Positions 15,884-17,307 of a stretch of DNA of 17,307 bases are shown piece after piece (within the stretch, counting starts at the first letter, position 1; every line of letters begins with the position of its first letter). Origin of the DNA: Opitutales bacterium (lineage in GTDB: Bacteria; Verrucomicrobiota; Verrucomicrobiia; Opitutales; Opitutaceae); assembly GCA_021772595.1 (NCBI GenBank), contig JAJFLS010000513.1, positions 1 to 17,307 on the forward strand. The letters run 5' to 3'. The position numbers were made by a program, and so were the translations under genes. The notes beneath the pieces were generated by a model. That model had not been told where the DNA came from, ran no database searches, and saw nothing but the letters and a program-made list of their open reading frames with translations.

Positions 15884-17203
15884 TCAAAGGGATCCACTGG
15901 TGGCGCCTTTGGCTGGAACTGAGATTAGAGCGGGACTATCTCGACTTGGGCCGAAATCGCCGGCTGCGGGATTGCGGAAGAGCGGATCGGCATAGATGGG
16001 CCGGTCACCGGGGTTTGAGATAATCGCGTCGCCTTGCCTGTGAAAAAGATTGCCGTCGATAGCGTTATTGGGCGCGTGCTCGACCAAGAGCAAATCGCCA
16101 ATAGCGCCTGTTATGACATTGTTTAGGATACGATTTCCTTCGGGCGCTACATTCTGCACCCCCTTCTCTTTCCAGTCTCTGCAGCGTCTATCGCCAATAA
16201 GGATTCCCGCGCGCGCAGCATTGACGATCGTATTATTGGCGATGAGGCACTGTCCCGCTGCCTGGTAATGCCCGCCTTGTTCTTTCGTCATACCGAAATA
16301 CAATCGTATCCCGGTTCCACCGCTATCGATGATGATATTTTCTCTGACTTCATGACCCGTACCACAAATTCGGATACCACCGGTTCCTCCAATAATCCGA
16401 TTTCCTTCAATCAGACAATTTCCGCCGCCGCGCATGACCAATTCGCCGTTGCATCGATTGAACACATTGCGCCTATAGATATTTCCAGAGCACTTGTTGC
16501 TGATGATCTCCGCTTCTCCGTCGCAGCGATCAAAGATGTTGTTTTCCACAATCGTGCCGACAAAGATATGCCCATAGGTCGGTTGGTTCGTACCGATCTT
16601 GATCGTCTCTCTTCCATTTTCGCTGGATCGAGGGATGTCTTGAAAATGATTGTCACGGATAATATTACCAGTGGGAACACCGTGCTCTCGAATCTCCTCG
16701 CTGATTCTCAGATTTACACAGCGTGCGGCGATATCGATGAAGCGGCAACCAATAAGACTGTTACTACGAGCGCCTGCCCTAATGCTGACAACCGCCTTAT
16801 CTCCTCCACAATGCTGGAACACGCAATTAACAATCCGACAGTAGTCCGATCTGCTGAACTCCAATAGATTATCTTCCAAATCGCACTCTTCAAACTGAAA
16901 TCCGTCGATCGTAAGATAGCTGCCAGTGATTAAAAAATGACTACTGCCTGTAAACGTAACGCCGAGATTGGTTTGCGGCTGAATCGTCACGGGGTTTTCA
17001 GCCGTTCCTTGAAAGTCCAGATTGACCGACCATCCGTCGTGCCATCCATCGGCGATGACAATTGTATCACCCGGGCGGACGATCTGAACTACCTCGGAAA
17101 ACGATTCGGCCGAGTCAATAGGGCCGTGCTGCGCGCTCTGTAATTGAACCGTAGACAGTAAATAGCAAAGCGCGCAAATTGAAGTTCGGATTGTCGGTTT
17201 CAT
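15884..17203 (-). CDS. Polysaccharide lyase family 6 (alginate lyase / chondroitinase-B-like)
   Basis: A 439-aa secreted parallel beta-helix protein: signal peptide (about residues 1-24, SAQ), then RPGDTIVIADG, repeated Asn-rich turns (ENNIFDRC, RRNVFNRC, EGNRIIGG, ANNTIVNA) and a C-terminal YADPLFRNPAAGDF element. Family catalytic residues are recognisable: Glu230 and Glu232 (calcium ligands) and Lys237 in GEAEIISNK, and Arg258 in VMRGGGN. Their spacing equals that of chondroitinase B (E243, E245, K250, R271, from memory). The usual R-H-G after the Arg strand reads R-G-G, so the subsite or specificity may differ. The enzyme would cleave a uronate-containing polymer by beta-elimination without hydrolysis; alginate is the commonest PL6 substrate and dermatan-type chains are the alternative. 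The start codon lies 26 nt after the preceding gene's stop. Confidence 0.9.
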   Translation of the reverse strand: MKPTIRTSICALCYLLSTVQLQSAQHGPIDSAESFSEVVQIVRPGDTIVIADGWHDGWSVNLDFQGTAENPVTIQPQTNLGVTFTGSSHFLITGSYLTIDGFQFEECDLEDNLLEFSRSDYCRIVNCVFQHCGGDKAVVSIRAGARSNSLIGCRFIDIAARCVNLRISEEIREHGVPTGNIIRDNHFQDIPRSSENGRETIKIGTNQPTYGHIFVGTIVENNIFDRCDGEAEIISNKCSGNIYRRNVFNRCNGELVMRGGGNCLIEGNRIIGGTGGIRICGTGHEVRENIIIDSGGTGIRLYFGMTKEQGGHYQAAGQCLIANNTIVNAARAGILIGDRRCRDWKEKGVQNVAPEGNRILNNVITGAIGDLLLVEHAPNNAIDGNLFHRQGDAIISNPGDRPIYADPLFRNPAAGDFGPSRDSPALISVPAKGATSGSL

Positions 17204-17229
17204 GAAATCACGGGCTACAAATTCTCTGA

Positions 17230-17307
17230 CTACTTTCCAGGCTCACTCCGAACGCGTTTCTCGCGATAGACCGCTATATTGTCGAAATACGCATGTACAG
17301 TGGTGTA
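17230..17307 (-). CDS. C-terminal end of a probable concanavalin-like (jelly-roll) secreted protein, partial
   Basis: Only the last 25 codons are inside the window, reading into the left neighbour PL6 with a 26-nt gap after the TAG stop (17230-17232). The visible residues include TVHAYFDNIAVYRE followed by a basic tail. A-Y-F-D-N-I-x-V-Y is a usual final beta strand of concanavalin-like glucanase/lectin folds in carbohydrate-active proteins. The close spacing and shared strand suggest it is the upstream gene of the same polysaccharide locus. Which family it belongs to cannot be told from this fragment. Confidence 0.6.
   Translation of the reverse strand, partial: YTTVHAYFDNIAVYREKRVRSEPGK

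Noticed and set aside
16268..16867. Plus-strand open frame of 199 codons
   Set aside because: It is antisense to the PL6 lyase, whose catalytic residues and beta-helix repeats are clear on the other strand.
1..17307. CRISPR array, insertion sequence, prophage or defence genes
   Set aside because: I saw no regularly spaced repeats, transposase, integrase or restriction-type proteins on either strand.

Overview
The window looks like a chromosomal segment of a marine-type Verrucomicrobiota bacterium, most likely class Opitutia (Puniceicoccaceae/Pelagicoccaceae-like). The reasons are a C-terminal 'GIPNLLKYALG' module typical of secreted verrucomicrobial hydrolases, a sulfatase fused to a DUF1080 domain, a PL6-type lyase and a Tat-exported enolase-superfamily protein. 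The taxonomic call is inference from protein style, because no rRNA or other marker gene is present.

Plus strand, 1-9945: a tightly packed energy-metabolism operon. It opens with a very large pyruvate:ferredoxin oxidoreductase (5' end outside the window) whose C-terminus carries a ferredoxin domain on an Ala/Pro linker. A 33-codon ORF follows, joined by ATGA overlaps to the genes on both sides. Next come rnfC, rnfD, rnfG, rnfE and rnfA, a small one-helix protein with four cysteines that resembles the Na+-NQR maturation factor NqrM, and a plant-type ferredoxin-NADP+ reductase. No rnfB is visible. In the common C-D-G-E-A-B order, the rnfB slot holds the NqrM-like gene and the FNR, which is also where nqrF and nqrM sit in nqr loci. 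The likely scheme is pyruvate oxidation, then low-potential ferredoxin, then an ion-pumping Rnf complex and/or NADPH through the FNR. A GC hairpin lies just after the last stop codon.

9946-10557: mostly intergenic. It holds one doubtful 60-aa ORF (10113-10295) and two clear inverted repeats (10328-10365 and 10396-10463) in the zone where the two strands converge.

Minus strand, 17307-10558: a polysaccharide-degradation locus, read right to left. It contains the last 25 codons of a probable jelly-roll protein, a PL6 alginate lyase/chondroitinase-B-like enzyme, a Tat-signal mandelate racemase-like protein, a secreted sulfatase-DUF1080 fusion, an intergenic stretch with REP-like motifs, and a GH5-like hydrolase broken by an exact 20-bp tandem duplication. 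The set suggests breakdown of a sulfated, uronate-containing polysaccharide outside the cytoplasm. No transporter or regulator is visible.
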